A stretch of 64,000 bases of DNA. Source: Oscillospiraceae bacterium (GTDB lineage: Bacteria; Bacillota; Clostridia; Saccharofermentanales; Saccharofermentanaceae). Position numbers and translations under genes: made by a program. The stretch is taken from positions 18,703 through 82,702 of the forward strand of contig CACYMP010000011.1 in the NCBI GenBank assembly GCA_902775565.1, written 5' to 3'. Under the pieces are notes generated by a model. The model saw nothing but the letters and a program-made list of their open reading frames with translations, searched no databases and had not been told where the DNA came from. Shown here piece after piece: positions 25,805 to 34,878 of this stretch (the stretch's first letter is position 1; each line of letters opens with the position of its first letter).

Positions 25805-26189
25805 TTGACACCTCATAAAACTGCATTTCTATCTGATATATATATAATAATTATAAAACAATTAGTATGTCGATTTGGTTTACTGTGTGTAAACAAAAAT
25901 GTTCAGATTTTTAACCACACGTATTAGGCAAAGATGTTGACTATTATTACAATCAGCCAAAATCCAGCTCTTATTGGTAATGTCATTATTCTAAAAATAC
26001 GCCTTAACAATCTCATGCTCTTTTATCCATAACTGTATGCTATGCTGTTGTTTTCATCCCTTATGTATAATCCATATCCTTTAACAATTTTATCATCAGA
26101 AAAAACACTATGAGCACCAATAATCGGACTAACTCCCTTTCTCTTGAAGATTGCGTTCCTATCCACCTTTTACCGTACTTCTCAAACAA
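25805..26189. promoter_or_regulatory. AT-rich upstream region with a 17-bp palindrome
   Basis: About 385 bp without a gene. A perfect palindrome GTTTAC-TGTGT-GTAAAC lies at 25878-25894, with TATAAT-like stretches between it and the start of the secreted-protein gene, so it may be the operator of the toxin cassette. The rest is AT-rich and shows no ORF with a ribosome binding site. Confidence 0.45.
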
Positions 26190-26217
26190 AATAAGGGAGT
26201 CCCTTACGGAACTCCCT
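26190..26217 (-). terminator. Rho-independent terminator of the small zinc-ribbon gene
   Basis: Minus strand: AGGGAGT and ACTCCCT arms, 10-base loop, then TTATTTTGTTT. The 5' arm overlaps the stop codon of the gene at 26216. Confidence 0.75.
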
Positions 26218-26443
26218 ACATCTTCTTTACAAACACCTTGCCGCAGCTCTGGCAGACGAATTTGACTTTGCCCTTGCCGTTGAAACCGGTTCCGGCTCCA
26301 GCCAATGCTCCTACGGGGCCGAAAAAGTACCCTCCGATCGCTCCGCCAATGAGGCCTTTGACCGGCTTATACCTCTTGTTCTGAGCAACCGGTACGCAGC
26401 TTGTGCTTCTGCAAAGAACGTTTGGACATCTGATCCTAGACAT
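26216..26443 (-). CDS. Small zinc-ribbon protein with glycine zipper
   Basis: 75 residues: CPNVLCRSTSC at the N-terminus, a glycine-rich hydrophobic stretch GLIGGAIGGYFFGPVGALAG in the middle and CQSCGKVF at the C-terminus. The two Cys clusters likely bind one zinc. Similar small proteins are common in Clostridia and have no known role. GGGGG lies 8 bases before the ATG and a terminator overlaps the stop. Confidence 0.75.
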   Translation of the reverse strand: MSRIRCPNVLCRSTSCVPVAQNKRYKPVKGLIGGAIGGYFFGPVGALAGAGTGFNGKGKVKFVCQSCGKVFVKKM

Positions 26444-26529
26444 ATCAGCTACCCCCTTTCTTCCAAGATAATCTTACAACCCTCTGAATACGCAGGCATT
26501 ACCAAACTGTAAAGGATATATTAATCCGC

Positions 26530-26558
26530 AAAAGAAAAGCCTGACACGATGCCAGGTC
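26530..26558 (-). terminator. Rho-independent terminator
   Basis: Minus strand: CCTGGCA, TCG loop, TGTCAGG (one G-U), then CTTTTCTTTT. Follows the 64-codon gene at 26637. Confidence 0.7.
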
Positions 26559-26636
26559 TTCTCTATTCGATTAATCGATTTGATATTAAATCATTGAAAT
26601 TTAACCATCCTGTCGGTGTAAACAAACAAATTAACG

Positions 26637-26831
26637 CTAAGTCTCATCTTTATTCTTATCTTCAACACCAAGTGCTATAAAAAAGTCAATAATGCCGTCT
26701 TTCTTAAGTTGGGCTTTGAGTTTTTTATCAATCTTCTTAGGCGGTTTTACGGATCTAGTTACCACTGTGTAACCTTCATATGTTGGCAATTTAAACTCGT
26801 CTGCTTTGTTCTTGTTTTTCTTTACTTTCAT
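26637..26831 (-). CDS. Small basic protein, 64 aa, unknown
   Basis: Lys-rich N- and C-termini around YEGYTVVTRSVKPPKK. AGAGGA lies 6 bases before the ATG and a terminator follows, so it is probably translated. No family recognised. Confidence 0.5.
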   Translation of the reverse strand: MKVKKNKNKADEFKLPTYEGYTVVTRSVKPPKKIDKKLKAQLKKDGIIDFFIALGVEDKNKDET

Positions 26832-26854
26832 ATAAGTTCCTCTTTCGTTAGGTA

Positions 26855-26886
26855 TTAAAAGCCCCTCGGATGTTATCCAAGGGGCT
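26855..26886 (-). terminator. Rho-independent terminator of the DUF4230 pair
   Basis: Minus strand: GCCCCTTGGAT, AAC loop, ATCCGAGGGGC, then TTTTAAT. It follows the stop of the lipoprotein gene at 26899. Confidence 0.85.
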
Positions 26887-26898
26887 GCAATTGATTAG

Positions 26899-27555
26899 TT
26901 ACTTTTTAGCGGTGCTCGTCTCCGTCGGCGGATCGACCTCTGCGACCTTGCTCTTGTCCTCAATGGTTTTCCATTCGATCTTGTACTCTATTCCAACCGC
27001 CTCGCCAACTGAATTGACGTAATTCTTTAAGAGCTCTTTTGCATTTGCCTGAGCGTTTAACATCAGAACAGGATTCTTTTCGGCAGTCTCTTTCATATTA
27101 TTCTGAGCCTGCCTGAAAGCTTCAGTCTGCTCTTCCGGACTCGGTTTCTTGGCTTTCGGATCGAAATAGAACGATTCGCTTGTCAAAGACTCCTTATTAA
27201 CGGTTGCATCTAGCACAACTGCATTTGGTATGGTAATTGTTACAACGTTATCCTTGCCGACTTCGACTTTGAGCTTGTTAACGTCAATACCTATCGTAAC
27301 TTTACCATCGTACTCGACCCAGAATCTCATGTTCTTCTTTTCCCAGAACTGATACCAGGCCGGATTCATTTCCCTGTCGGATTTTGCGACGTTATGGAAA
27401 TAGCAGTCCACCGTTGCAAGATTTGCGATTGCACGCATCTCATCGACTTCGATCGTCGCTTCGACTTTCTTGGGTTCTTCCTTGGGCTTGGAATTACATC
27501 CTGCCAAAGCAAACAGGAGGGATAAAACGAGGAAAATGCTCAATAACTTTTTCAT
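26899..27555 (-). CDS. DUF4230-like lipoprotein
   Basis: 218 residues from the ATG that overlaps the stop of the upstream gene (ATGA) and has GGAGGG 7 bases before it. A lipobox ALAGC lies at about residues 15-20. The body has the DUF4230 pattern: an ATVDCYFHNV strand, a KVTIGIDVNKLKV strand and a helical C-terminus. It pairs with another DUF4230-like protein upstream; both probably face the outside of the membrane. Function unknown. Confidence 0.75.
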   Translation of the reverse strand: MKKLLSIFLVLSLLFALAGCNSKPKEEPKKVEATIEVDEMRAIANLATVDCYFHNVAKSDREMNPAWYQFWEKKNMRFWVEYDGKVTIGIDVNKLKVEVGKDNVVTITIPNAVVLDATVNKESLTSESFYFDPKAKKPSPEEQTEAFRQAQNNMKETAEKNPVLMLNAQANAKELLKNYVNSVGEAVGIEYKIEWKTIEDKSKVAEVDPPTETSTAKK

Positions 27556-28211
27556 TTTGCATCCCTCCATTCAAATCTGATCGTGTATTTCTCTTCAAGC
27601 TTGTCGACAAACGGCGTGAGCAGACCTTTGATCAGCCTCTCACCGTTCTGCTTTGCATACATTACGATCTCACCCTGATTTCTCGCCTTTTGATTGACGT
27701 CAGCTATGGACTTGCTGTATGCATCCGCAGAAATAGTCTCCTGCTTAACCTTTTTGCCTACAACTATGTAATCCAGATCCTCGATATTCACCTTTGGCTC
27801 ATATATCTCGATCGGTGGCAGGCTGACTACGATCTCGTGTTTTTCATCATCCTTGGATATCTTAATGCCCTTTAAGTCAAAACCGGCGTTAACGGTAGCT
27901 GTATAAGCAACGTGGTAGTCAATATCCTCGGGCTTTTTATCGTTATATATGGTTGCCACGCCGTTATAAACAACCTCGTAGGTCGAAAGTGAGCTGTTCT
28001 TGACCACCTTCTCCAAGTTCGAAACAGTATCTACCTGCTGAGGACCGGGTCCCTTCGGTCTCTTCGATTCATTTATAGCTATGATCAGGGCAGTGATCGC
28101 GATTATAAACACAAGGACAATCACGCCGATTATGATCAGCTTTGCCTTGACTGATCCCCTCGGCGCATTTGAACCGGTGGCCTTTCTCGCCATTTTAATG
28201 CGTTTGCTCAT
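27552..28211 (-). CDS. DUF4230-like membrane protein
   Basis: 219 residues: a basic cytoplasmic start, one membrane segment (about 25-47) and an outer domain with LSTYEVVYNGVATIYN, VNAGFDLKGIKI and EIVVSLPPIEI, the usual DUF4230 strands. It overlaps the lipoprotein gene by 4 bases, so the two paralogous domains are made together and may form a heteromer. Confidence 0.75.
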   Translation of the reverse strand: MSKRIKMARKATGSNAPRGSVKAKLIIIGVIVLVFIIAITALIIAINESKRPKGPGPQQVDTVSNLEKVVKNSSLSTYEVVYNGVATIYNDKKPEDIDYHVAYTATVNAGFDLKGIKISKDDEKHEIVVSLPPIEIYEPKVNIEDLDYIVVGKKVKQETISADAYSKSIADVNQKARNQGEIVMYAKQNGERLIKGLLTPFVDKLEEKYTIRFEWRDAK

Positions 28212-28311
28212 TTCAGCCAGAAGTCCTCCTTATATGCTGATTTGACTTCAATATACCCGTTGGCTTTTTTCGATACAACCGAGACCAAGGATTTTTTACA
28301 AATGATTAATA

Positions 28312-28343
28312 TGAAAAACGGCTGCACCCGAGAGTGCAGCCGT
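28312..28343 (-). terminator. Rho-independent terminator
   Basis: Minus strand: ACGGCTGCACT, short loop, GGTGCAGCCGT, then TTTTT. Nearly identical to the terminator at 30300-30330. Confidence 0.85.
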
Positions 28344-28363
28344 CATTCCCAAGATTTGTTATT

Positions 28364-29080
28364 TTAATATCTGCCATCAACAAAATATACCTTCAATGAA
28401 GCAAATTTCACATATGTCTTTAATTGCAAAGACGTTGAATCACCGGCAGGAAGGGAATAAATCTCGTCAGTTATAGTATAATCAACGACTTTGCCATTTT
28501 TATCGAAGAACAACACATAGGCATAAATTGAGGTGGCTTCATTTTGACCATTATTTGAAATAGTTAGAACAACATTGTTTTTGTTAACATGTGTCTTAGC
28601 TTCTAATGATCCAATTTCAGGTTCTTTGGTTCCGCCATCACTGATTGTCATTTTTCGTGTTATATGATCTACACCTCTTACATCTTCAAATATGCAGTAA
28701 CATATAGTTTCCTCGCCAGGTCCTATAAAGTAGGTAGGTGTACTGGCAGCACCAATTGTATTGTCATTTTTATCATGTGCAGTTATATTGAATTTTACAT
28801 ATGCTGATTCGGTACTGTTATTCTTTATAACTAACAGACAATCAGTGTTTTCTTTTTTATACCAAGGTACATATATGTATTCTTGAACTTCAAAATCACT
28901 TTCAAGCAATTCCTTAACGGTTGTAGTGGTCTCACTTGTAGTTGTAGTCGCCTCAGCAGTAGTTGTGGTAGTAGCACCAGCTGTTTCACTTGCGCTACTG
29001 CTACTAGGCGCAGATGAGCAGCCAAACATGATTGTTGCAGCAAGGGACGCTAAGACAACAAAGGCTATTTTCTTCTTCAT
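28364..29080 (-). CDS. Lipoprotein with FxLYD-like domains
   Basis: 238 residues. Lipobox MFGC near residue 21, a Ser/Ala/Thr-rich spacer with TTTTT runs, then two beta-sandwich-like repeats: DCLLVIKNNSTESAYVKFNI and NVVLTISNNGQNEATSIYAY, the FxLYD pattern of bacterial surface lipoproteins. It stands alone with its own terminator. Function unknown. Confidence 0.75.
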   Translation of the reverse strand: MKKKIAFVVLASLAATIMFGCSSAPSSSSASETAGATTTTTAEATTTTSETTTTVKELLESDFEVQEYIYVPWYKKENTDCLLVIKNNSTESAYVKFNITAHDKNDNTIGAASTPTYFIGPGEETICYCIFEDVRGVDHITRKMTISDGGTKEPEIGSLEAKTHVNKNNVVLTISNNGQNEATSIYAYVLFFDKNGKVVDYTITDEIYSLPAGDSTSLQLKTYVKFASLKVYFVDGRY

Positions 29081-29164
29081 TTGATTTATCCTCCTGTTAT
29101 TTATTGTTAATTCTTAATCAATAGGCGATACTATTCGTATCAAAGTAAAGTACTTTGTGACGGA

Positions 29165-30124
29165 TCACCGCAAAAGCCTTTCCACGCTGCGTTTCTTCAT
29201 CTCCATGGTCGGGTGGACGTAACGGTTGAGCGTGATGGTCACAGAAGAATGTCCCAGCAGTTCGCTTACGACTTTCGGGTCTATCCCGCTCTCTATACAG
29301 CGCGTCGCATATGTATGGCGAAGCGCATGGAAAGTGTAGTCTACCGAGATGCCGCCTTTTCTCAATATCTGCTTGTACTTCTCGTAATACCGCCTGGGTT
29401 CCATCTGTTTGCTTGAACAGGTGGCTACGAAGTAATCTCCGGGCATCTGTTTTCCTTCAGTCTTCAGAAGCTTTCCGATAGCTTTGGGCACAGGGATCGC
29501 ACGTTGAGAAGACTCGGTTTTAGGCGTTCCGGTCACGATCACTGTCTTTGGCTGTTTCCCTCGCGCCTCAGTATTCCTGATCCTGAGCACTGTCCTGTTG
29601 ACGTTGATCAGACAGCCTTCAAAATCGACGTCAGACCACTTCAAAGCGCAGATCTCGCCAATTCGCATGCCTGTGTAGAGGCAGAGCATAATGCCAATGT
29701 TTTCGGGACTAGGATTTGCCGTAAGATATGCTTCGAGCTGCTTCTGGTGCGGCTTTGTCAGCACTTGGGACTTCATCCTTGCCGGCTTTGACATCGTAAA
29801 CCGCGGAAAACGTATGTCTGACGGGCAGTCGCCGTTCTCAGACGCGAAGTAGTAGACACTCTTTAAAAGCGAACAGATGTCGCGGATTGTTTTATCTGAC
29901 AGACCGCCTTTCCCCGAGGTTTTACCGCAGGTCTTAAGCTGAGTTATGTACTTTCCGGCTGTGTTATTGCCCAGATCCTCAAAATGCATCCTCCCGACAT
30001 ACGGATCGATGTAGTTTTCCGCCAATTCAGCGTAGTGCGCGTAAGACGACTCCTTGAGAAAAGGGCGCCTGGCAGACAGATACTTTTTTGTCAAACCGCT
30101 GATATTATTGTGTTTGCCCGGCAT
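29165..30124 (-). CDS. Tyrosine recombinase/integrase
   Basis: 319 residues. An N-terminal SAM-like core-binding domain (about 8-100) precedes the catalytic domain with Arg154 (TGMRIGE), Lys202, His266-x-x-Arg269 (HALRH), His292 (GHSS) and the nucleophile Tyr302 (NRYVHP). All catalytic residues are present. No excisionase, relaxase or phage genes adjoin it, so the element it once moved is reduced or not recognisable. Short direct repeats flank it (29151-29162, 30254-30265). Confidence 0.93.
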   Translation of the reverse strand: MPGKHNNISGLTKKYLSARRPFLKESSYAHYAELAENYIDPYVGRMHFEDLGNNTAGKYITQLKTCGKTSGKGGLSDKTIRDICSLLKSVYYFASENGDCPSDIRFPRFTMSKPARMKSQVLTKPHQKQLEAYLTANPSPENIGIMLCLYTGMRIGEICALKWSDVDFEGCLINVNRTVLRIRNTEARGKQPKTVIVTGTPKTESSQRAIPVPKAIGKLLKTEGKQMPGDYFVATCSSKQMEPRRYYEKYKQILRKGGISVDYTFHALRHTYATRCIESGIDPKVVSELLGHSSVTITLNRYVHPTMEMKKRSVERLLR

Positions 30125-30299
30125 TTCATCACCTCACTTCCGTATTAAGCGTTTGTAAAATTCTTTCAATTCTTTGTAAATTAACCGGTGGTTTCGTTGA
30201 ATCGGGTACCGCCAAAGCGTATAGTGAAAATGTGTTTGAAGCACAAATTACTTTACTTTGTGATGTTTTTCTTCCCATGTTTTGCTAACTCCTTTCATA

Positions 30300-30330
30300 C
30301 AAAAACGGCTGCACCCGGAAGTGCAGCCGT
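30300..30330 (-). terminator. Rho-independent terminator, near copy of the one at 28312
   Basis: Minus strand: ACGGCTGCACT, loop, GGTGCAGCCGT, TTTTTG. It follows the membrane-protein gene at 30359. Confidence 0.85.
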
Positions 30331-30358
30331 TCTATTAGAAGAGGATTTTTTTTGCGAA

Positions 30359-30877
30359 TTACTTGTGGCTCAACAGCGCTTCAAAAACACAGAACAGCAC
30401 TATTGAGAGCCCCATCGCAGCGTTACAGAACACTTCGAGTTTCCTGAGAAGCCTGGATTTCCTGTCAGTCTTTCCATACACCTTGTACTTATGCTCTGCA
30501 ACAGCGAAAACGATGCCTGATGCCAGGATGAGCGCTGCTGACAAGATGAGTACATACACGCCCGGGCCGATAACTGCGCCCTGGGTTTTCAGGATCTCCC
30601 GGCAGATAAATCCTGCCCAGAGTCCTATGAACGAACCGGTCAGGATCTGCGGAACCGCGTAGTTCAGGATTGAAAACACGATTGCCATCTCCACCAGTCC
30701 GAAAGCGGTGATCATCTTCGGGCCGATAAACTCGAGCAGCGTAGCCGATGTAACCGCGCCAGCCTGTCCCGTAAACGTGCAGCATTCCAGCATGAGCGCG
30801 CATATCAGTGCCGCGCTGCCTGCTATACCGATTGCCTTGGCCTTAAGCCTTAATGATCTGAGTTTGATTTCTTCCAT
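30359..30877 (-). CDS. Four-helix membrane protein, unknown
   Basis: 172 residues from the ATG with GGGAG 6 bases upstream; a longer frame has no site. Hydrophobic segments lie near 18-38, 55-75, 80-100 and 112-130 plus 150-168. No family recognised. Terminated at 30300. Confidence 0.65.
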   Translation of the reverse strand: MEEIKLRSLRLKAKAIGIAGSAALICALMLECCTFTGQAGAVTSATLLEFIGPKMITAFGLVEMAIVFSILNYAVPQILTGSFIGLWAGFICREILKTQGAVIGPGVYVLILSAALILASGIVFAVAEHKYKVYGKTDRKSRLLRKLEVFCNAAMGLSIVLFCVFEALLSHK

Positions 30878-30969
30878 CTCTTTCTCCCTTCTGGTTTGTT
30901 TTGACCGCACCCGCAGGTGCAGTCCCTAATATATGAAATTATTTTTTTGCGAAACGAGCGGTCCCTTAA

Positions 30970-31320
30970 CTACCCTACGATGGTCAGGGTGTCATCCGGG
31001 TTCACCCCGGGCTCGTGGATTTCCGTCCAGTACCTGACGCCGCGTAGTTTGAAGCACCTTGGACCTTTGCTGCCGCCGATATCGTCGATAATGTAGAACC
31101 CGTCATCTTCGATCTTAAAGTCGTGCGGCGTTCCGTCCTTCTCGTAGATCGTGAGCTTGGCGCCCTTTTCGAACCAGTACACCAGCCTCATTTTCCAGAC
31201 CGGGCCGGATGGCTCGTCGACCTCGAAGCAGGCCAGATACTGGTGTTCTTCTTTAAGTCCTTCGATCTTGCTCTCGTCGCTTACGTAGTGCCAAATGTAC
31301 GAACCTGTTAACTGCTGCAT
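30970..31320 (-). CDS. Hypothetical protein, 116 aa
   Basis: A small soluble beta-rich protein (MRLVYWFEKGAKLTIYEKD, GFYIIDDIGG). GGAGG lies 8 bases before the ATG. A TATAAT hexamer on the minus strand near 31397 may be its -10. No family recognised. Confidence 0.65.
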   Translation of the reverse strand: MQQLTGSYIWHYVSDESKIEGLKEEHQYLACFEVDEPSGPVWKMRLVYWFEKGAKLTIYEKDGTPHDFKIEDDGFYIIDDIGGSKGPRCFKLRGVRYWTEIHEPGVNPDDTLTIVG

Positions 31321-31548
31321 ACTTTAATCCTCCCTCTTCAATTGAATCTTTGCTTCCCGTTATCCCGTGAGATTTTTATGCGAGACCGGCCCGACATTAT
31401 AGGACGATATTTTTTTGCGAATCGTACCGCTCCGTTATACAGGACCAACTCGCACAGACACCAGAAAACTGGGGCGCTGTATCTCACCATAGCTGATTTT
31501 ATAACGGCTGAGAGAGCATTGCATTCGAATAATGGGACAGTTTTTCGT

Positions 31549-31574
31549 AACATTGCAAGTGACATTGCAATGTT
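31549..31574. repeat. 26-bp inverted repeat
   Basis: AACATTGCAA (31549-31558), 6 bp, TTGCAATGTT (31565-31574). It stands in the 276-bp gap between genes 30970 and 31597, close to the 3' end of the latter. It may be an operator or RNA hairpin; the rest of the gap shows no supported gene. Confidence 0.5.
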
Positions 31575-31596
31575 AAAGTCGTTTCCGTAAACTCCT

Positions 31597-32826
31597 TTAC
31601 TCAAACCACTTGTCTTTTGCTGCAATTACATCCTTGTCATCTTTTAACTCATATGAAGCGTATATAAATGCTTTCAAGTGCTTGGCTACTGCCTTTAATA
31701 CAATTTCTTTGTCGTTTCTCAATTCATCCGATGCATAAGCAAGCATGAGGCCTGTCTTCTCTACGGCAGTCTTCACGATCTGTCTGTTGCCCATTAGATC
31801 ATACGAAGCATACTGTAATGCCCAGCCGCAATTCTCAACAGCCGAAAGGACCACCTCTTCATCAGCTTGCAGTTCGCTTGAAGCAAATTTCAATGCAAGT
31901 CCATCCAAGGTTACCGCCAAAAGAACTACATCTTTGTCATTGCGCAGTTTAGCAGATGCCAGACTCAGGTATAAAGGATCTTTCTTGATCGCGGCCATGA
32001 CTATCTCTTTATCCCCACGGTAACTTGATGGAAGGCTGTCAAGCACACTGGCATCATTCTCTACCAGTTTGATCAATGCCTTCTTATCGGAAAGGTCAGC
32101 ATCTTCCGCAGCAGTCTTCCGTTCCGGAACCGGCTTCTTAGCAGCAGGCTTATGCTTGCCCGCACGTTCACTGTCGTTGACTATTTCAAAGCTGCTGTCA
32201 TAGTTTTCTGAAGCGGAATCGGGATCTGCAGCCGGGAAGATCTCTTTAAACTTGTTGTTTTGCGGATAATCTTCTATAGCTTTCGAATAAACGGATTTCG
32301 CCAGTTCTTCTGCATGCTTCTCTTCACTGGAAAGCATTCCAAAAGTATTGCCGTGGTTTTTATAGTACTCTTCTGTAGCGTACCATGTCATATTTCGGGC
32401 GCGGTCAATAAAAAAGCCTTCATCGATCCTGTTTGGCTGCTCGCCCGGATACATATTTCTGACTATCCAGCCGACATTGTCGTATGACTTTTCGATCTCG
32501 ACTCTTTTATTCAATATTAACTTTTTAAAGCCGTTGTACTGTCTCTCGCCAAACTCGAAAAGTGTTCTTAACTGAATAAGAAAACAGGGCAGCACGTCGC
32601 AAAGCACACGTGGAACAATCTTATAGCTGCCGTCATATGAAATGTTGAATCGGATCTCATACCCGTCCTTGCCGGGATTGGCGAGTATCGAGGAAATATT
32701 CTCACTTACCGAGTTAAAAGAGTAATTTGCTCTTTTTCTGAATCCGCCCAACTTGTACACGTCACGTAAAGCTTCGTACAACACCTTGTTTCTGATCTTT
32801 ACATCCAGCTCATATACAAAATTCAT
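31597..32826 (-). CDS. DUF4116 repeat protein
   Basis: 409 residues. The N-terminal 230 residues are unrecognised. From about residue 245 on, at least four tandem DUF4116 units are clear, each with the pattern DKEIVMAAIKKDPLYLSLAS or DEEVVLSAVENCGWALQYAS. Such repeats are helical and probably mediate protein contacts. The gene lies 41 bp downstream of the membrane-protein gene at 32868 and may share its transcript. Confidence 0.85.
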   Translation of the reverse strand: MNFVYELDVKIRNKVLYEALRDVYKLGGFRKRANYSFNSVSENISSILANPGKDGYEIRFNISYDGSYKIVPRVLCDVLPCFLIQLRTLFEFGERQYNGFKKLILNKRVEIEKSYDNVGWIVRNMYPGEQPNRIDEGFFIDRARNMTWYATEEYYKNHGNTFGMLSSEEKHAEELAKSVYSKAIEDYPQNNKFKEIFPAADPDSASENYDSSFEIVNDSERAGKHKPAAKKPVPERKTAAEDADLSDKKALIKLVENDASVLDSLPSSYRGDKEIVMAAIKKDPLYLSLASAKLRNDKDVVLLAVTLDGLALKFASSELQADEEVVLSAVENCGWALQYASYDLMGNRQIVKTAVEKTGLMLAYASDELRNDKEIVLKAVAKHLKAFIYASYELKDDKDVIAAKDKWFE

Positions 32827-32867
32827 GATGACCTCCGATCAAGTAAAATTGGGAACCATATGCCGGC

Positions 32868-34259
32868 TCAAGCCTCCCCCAGCCCCGTCTTCTTTCCTTT
32901 TTTCTTCAATTCTTTCTCAAGCTGCTTAGCATCTTTCTTTTCCTGCTTAACAACCTCATAGTCCTTGAGTCCCAGGATATCCGACAGGAATGCGGTCTGA
33001 TCCTTATAGCGGTTGGACAATACAAGCTCCAGTTTTTTGTCTTCCGTGCGGATCCTTAAGAACCTCAGGCACTGCTCGAGATAGACAGGTTTGTTGGCGT
33101 ACTGCTCACAAAGCTCAGCCCATGTCACGATAAACGGCTTGCGGATTAAGCGGTTATAGACAAGGTCCGTTTTGTCACCTTCCTTGATAAGCCATACTCT
33201 GGAACGCTTTGCGAGGCGGGCATAACCGTGGAAGGTGTAAAGTGAGATGGCGGTTTCCATAGAAGGATAGAGTTTTTTGATCTTTACCGGGATGCGCTTC
33301 TCGATAACGGAAACGGGCTCGTTACGCTTGAAGACCTTGCTTAAGATGGCGTGAACGTAGATGTCTTTATAGTATTGGGCGTTCCTCTTAAGGATCCTGA
33401 ACAGAAATATGCATGCTACGGCCAGATGGGCGCTGACGATAAAACTTACGATCGGGGCAAACATCTGCAGAACCAGAAGGCCGATATGGATAAATGCCTT
33501 GACTATCTGCCAGATAAGGCTTGTTCCCTTCACGGGGATCGCTGCAATGATCGTTTCCCAGTTGCTGACACATGAATAGACGAAATTGCCAAGGACGATA
33601 ACACACACGGTTACTAGTGCCACAAAGACATATGTACCGATCCCCGGTCTTACTGCACGGGAAGTTCCTGCGAACAGGGAAGATGCTTTGCTGACAGCCT
33701 CAGCACTCTTCCCTCCGGGAGGATTTGCGGCTAAGGCATCATTGCTGACCAACGGCAATAACGAAATACCTGCTATGTAAACGCTGTTGCAGATCCTGTC
33801 CACCTTGTCCATGGATATCCATTTTGCAAGGAACTCGGACACTGCGGTCGAATGAACAACGATCCACGCAAACGCAATGACAATAAGTAATGCTGCCGCA
33901 TAGGGATTGGCGACAGGGGTCTTCCCCATTTCCCTGATGACCGGAATGCCGTTCAGGAAATCAGCTATCTTAAGCAATATGGCATTGTCCGTATAAGTTG
34001 CGGCATTCTCTATCGTTCCGAAAACAGCAAGTATCGCCATCGTCGCCGACGGGTTAACCGAACAGGTCACCGCGGTCGAGAAAACGCCCGCATAGTAAGT
34101 CAGCTGCCATGTGTAGTAATCCGGTGGCTGAACTCCGGTGCCGTTTCCGGCCGCGAGACTGATCATTGGAACGATATACAGACACAGGATGGCAATAGCC
34201 ACACCTGCCAGGATCTTATTTATCCGAACACTCCGGCTCTCAAGACGAAGCATATCCAT
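32868..34259 (-). CDS. Multi-pass membrane protein with basic cytoplasmic tail, unknown
   Basis: 463 residues. Hydrophobic segments lie near 16-36, 55-80, 120-142, 158-176, 205-225, 240-290. The last 150 residues are soluble and end in a Lys/Glu helix. ATG preceded by a GGAGGG-type site. A TATAAT sits about 35 bp upstream of the start. No family recognised; likely co-transcribed with the DUF4116 gene. Confidence 0.6.
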   Translation of the reverse strand: MDMLRLESRSVRINKILAGVAIAILCLYIVPMISLAAGNGTGVQPPDYYTWQLTYYAGVFSTAVTCSVNPSATMAILAVFGTIENAATYTDNAILLKIADFLNGIPVIREMGKTPVANPYAAALLIVIAFAWIVVHSTAVSEFLAKWISMDKVDRICNSVYIAGISLLPLVSNDALAANPPGGKSAEAVSKASSLFAGTSRAVRPGIGTYVFVALVTVCVIVLGNFVYSCVSNWETIIAAIPVKGTSLIWQIVKAFIHIGLLVLQMFAPIVSFIVSAHLAVACIFLFRILKRNAQYYKDIYVHAILSKVFKRNEPVSVIEKRIPVKIKKLYPSMETAISLYTFHGYARLAKRSRVWLIKEGDKTDLVYNRLIRKPFIVTWAELCEQYANKPVYLEQCLRFLRIRTEDKKLELVLSNRYKDQTAFLSDILGLKDYEVVKQEKKDAKQLEKELKKKGKKTGLGEA

Positions 34260-34359
34260 TCCCTCCTGTTTCCATGCCCGTTTTGGACTTCAGGTTAATT
34301 ATATCTGATTTACACAAGTACAAAAACATGTTTGTGGAGCGCGCCCCGATGATGATCTG

Positions 34360-34394
34360 ATGTCCCTTTTCTTCCCCATTGTCCACGCTACAAT
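34360..34394 (+). promoter_or_regulatory. Dyad operator and promoter of the NADAR gene
   Basis: Box ATGTCCCTTTTCTTCCCCAT (34360-34379), 9 bp, then -10 TACAAT (34389-34394). One of twelve promoters in the island with this layout. Confidence 0.75.
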
Positions 34395-34429
34395 AGCAGT
34401 AAACATAAACAGAAAGCGAGGCACATCAC

Positions 34430-34867
34430 ATGATCATCAATGACTTCAACGGTGAGTACAGATTCCTTTCGAACTTTTACCAGAGCGACTTCGAGTACAA
34501 GGGGCTGACATATCACAACGCAGAGGCGGCTTTCCAGGCGCAGAAGTGTGCCTCCGAGGAGGCAAAGATCAAATACACCGAGGTCAAGAACCCCGTCGTG
34601 GCAAAGCGCATGGGCAAGAAGGAGCCGGGCTTCCCCTCCAACTGGGATGAGATATGTTATGGCATCATGAAGGACATCCTCACAGTAAAGTTCTCCAACC
34701 CGGAGCTCCGCGCCAAGCTGAAGGCCACCGGTGACGCCACACTGATCGAGGGCAACCACTGGCATGACAACCGCTGGGGCCACTGCACATGTGAGAGGTG
34801 TTCAGTCAAGGAAGGTCAGAATTGGCTCGGAAAGATATTGATGGAGATCAGAGATTCAGCTTCGTAA
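34430..34867 (+). CDS. NADAR family protein (YbiA-like)
   Basis: 145 residues covering a full NADAR domain: FNGEYRFLSNFYQSDFEYKG at the N-terminus, YHNAEAAFQAQKC with the catalytic-site Glu, and GNHWHDNRWGHC at the C-terminus. NADAR proteins hydrolyse N-glycosidic bonds: YbiA acts on early riboflavin intermediates and others remove ADP-ribose from guanine in DNA. Which one applies here is open. Other ADP-ribose enzymes occur at 60249 and 62540. Confidence 0.92.
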   Translation: MIINDFNGEYRFLSNFYQSDFEYKGLTYHNAEAAFQAQKCASEEAKIKYTEVKNPVVAKRMGKKEPGFPSNWDEICYGIMKDILTVKFSNPELRAKLKATGDATLIEGNHWHDNRWGHCTCERCSVKEGQNWLGKILMEIRDSAS

Positions 34868-34878
34868 CAGCTGCACCT

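Noticed and set aside
31338..31625. 95-codon ORF in the gap before the DUF4116 gene
   Set aside because: No ribosome binding site, overlaps the palindrome and the end of the DUF4116 gene, and has no protein-like pattern.
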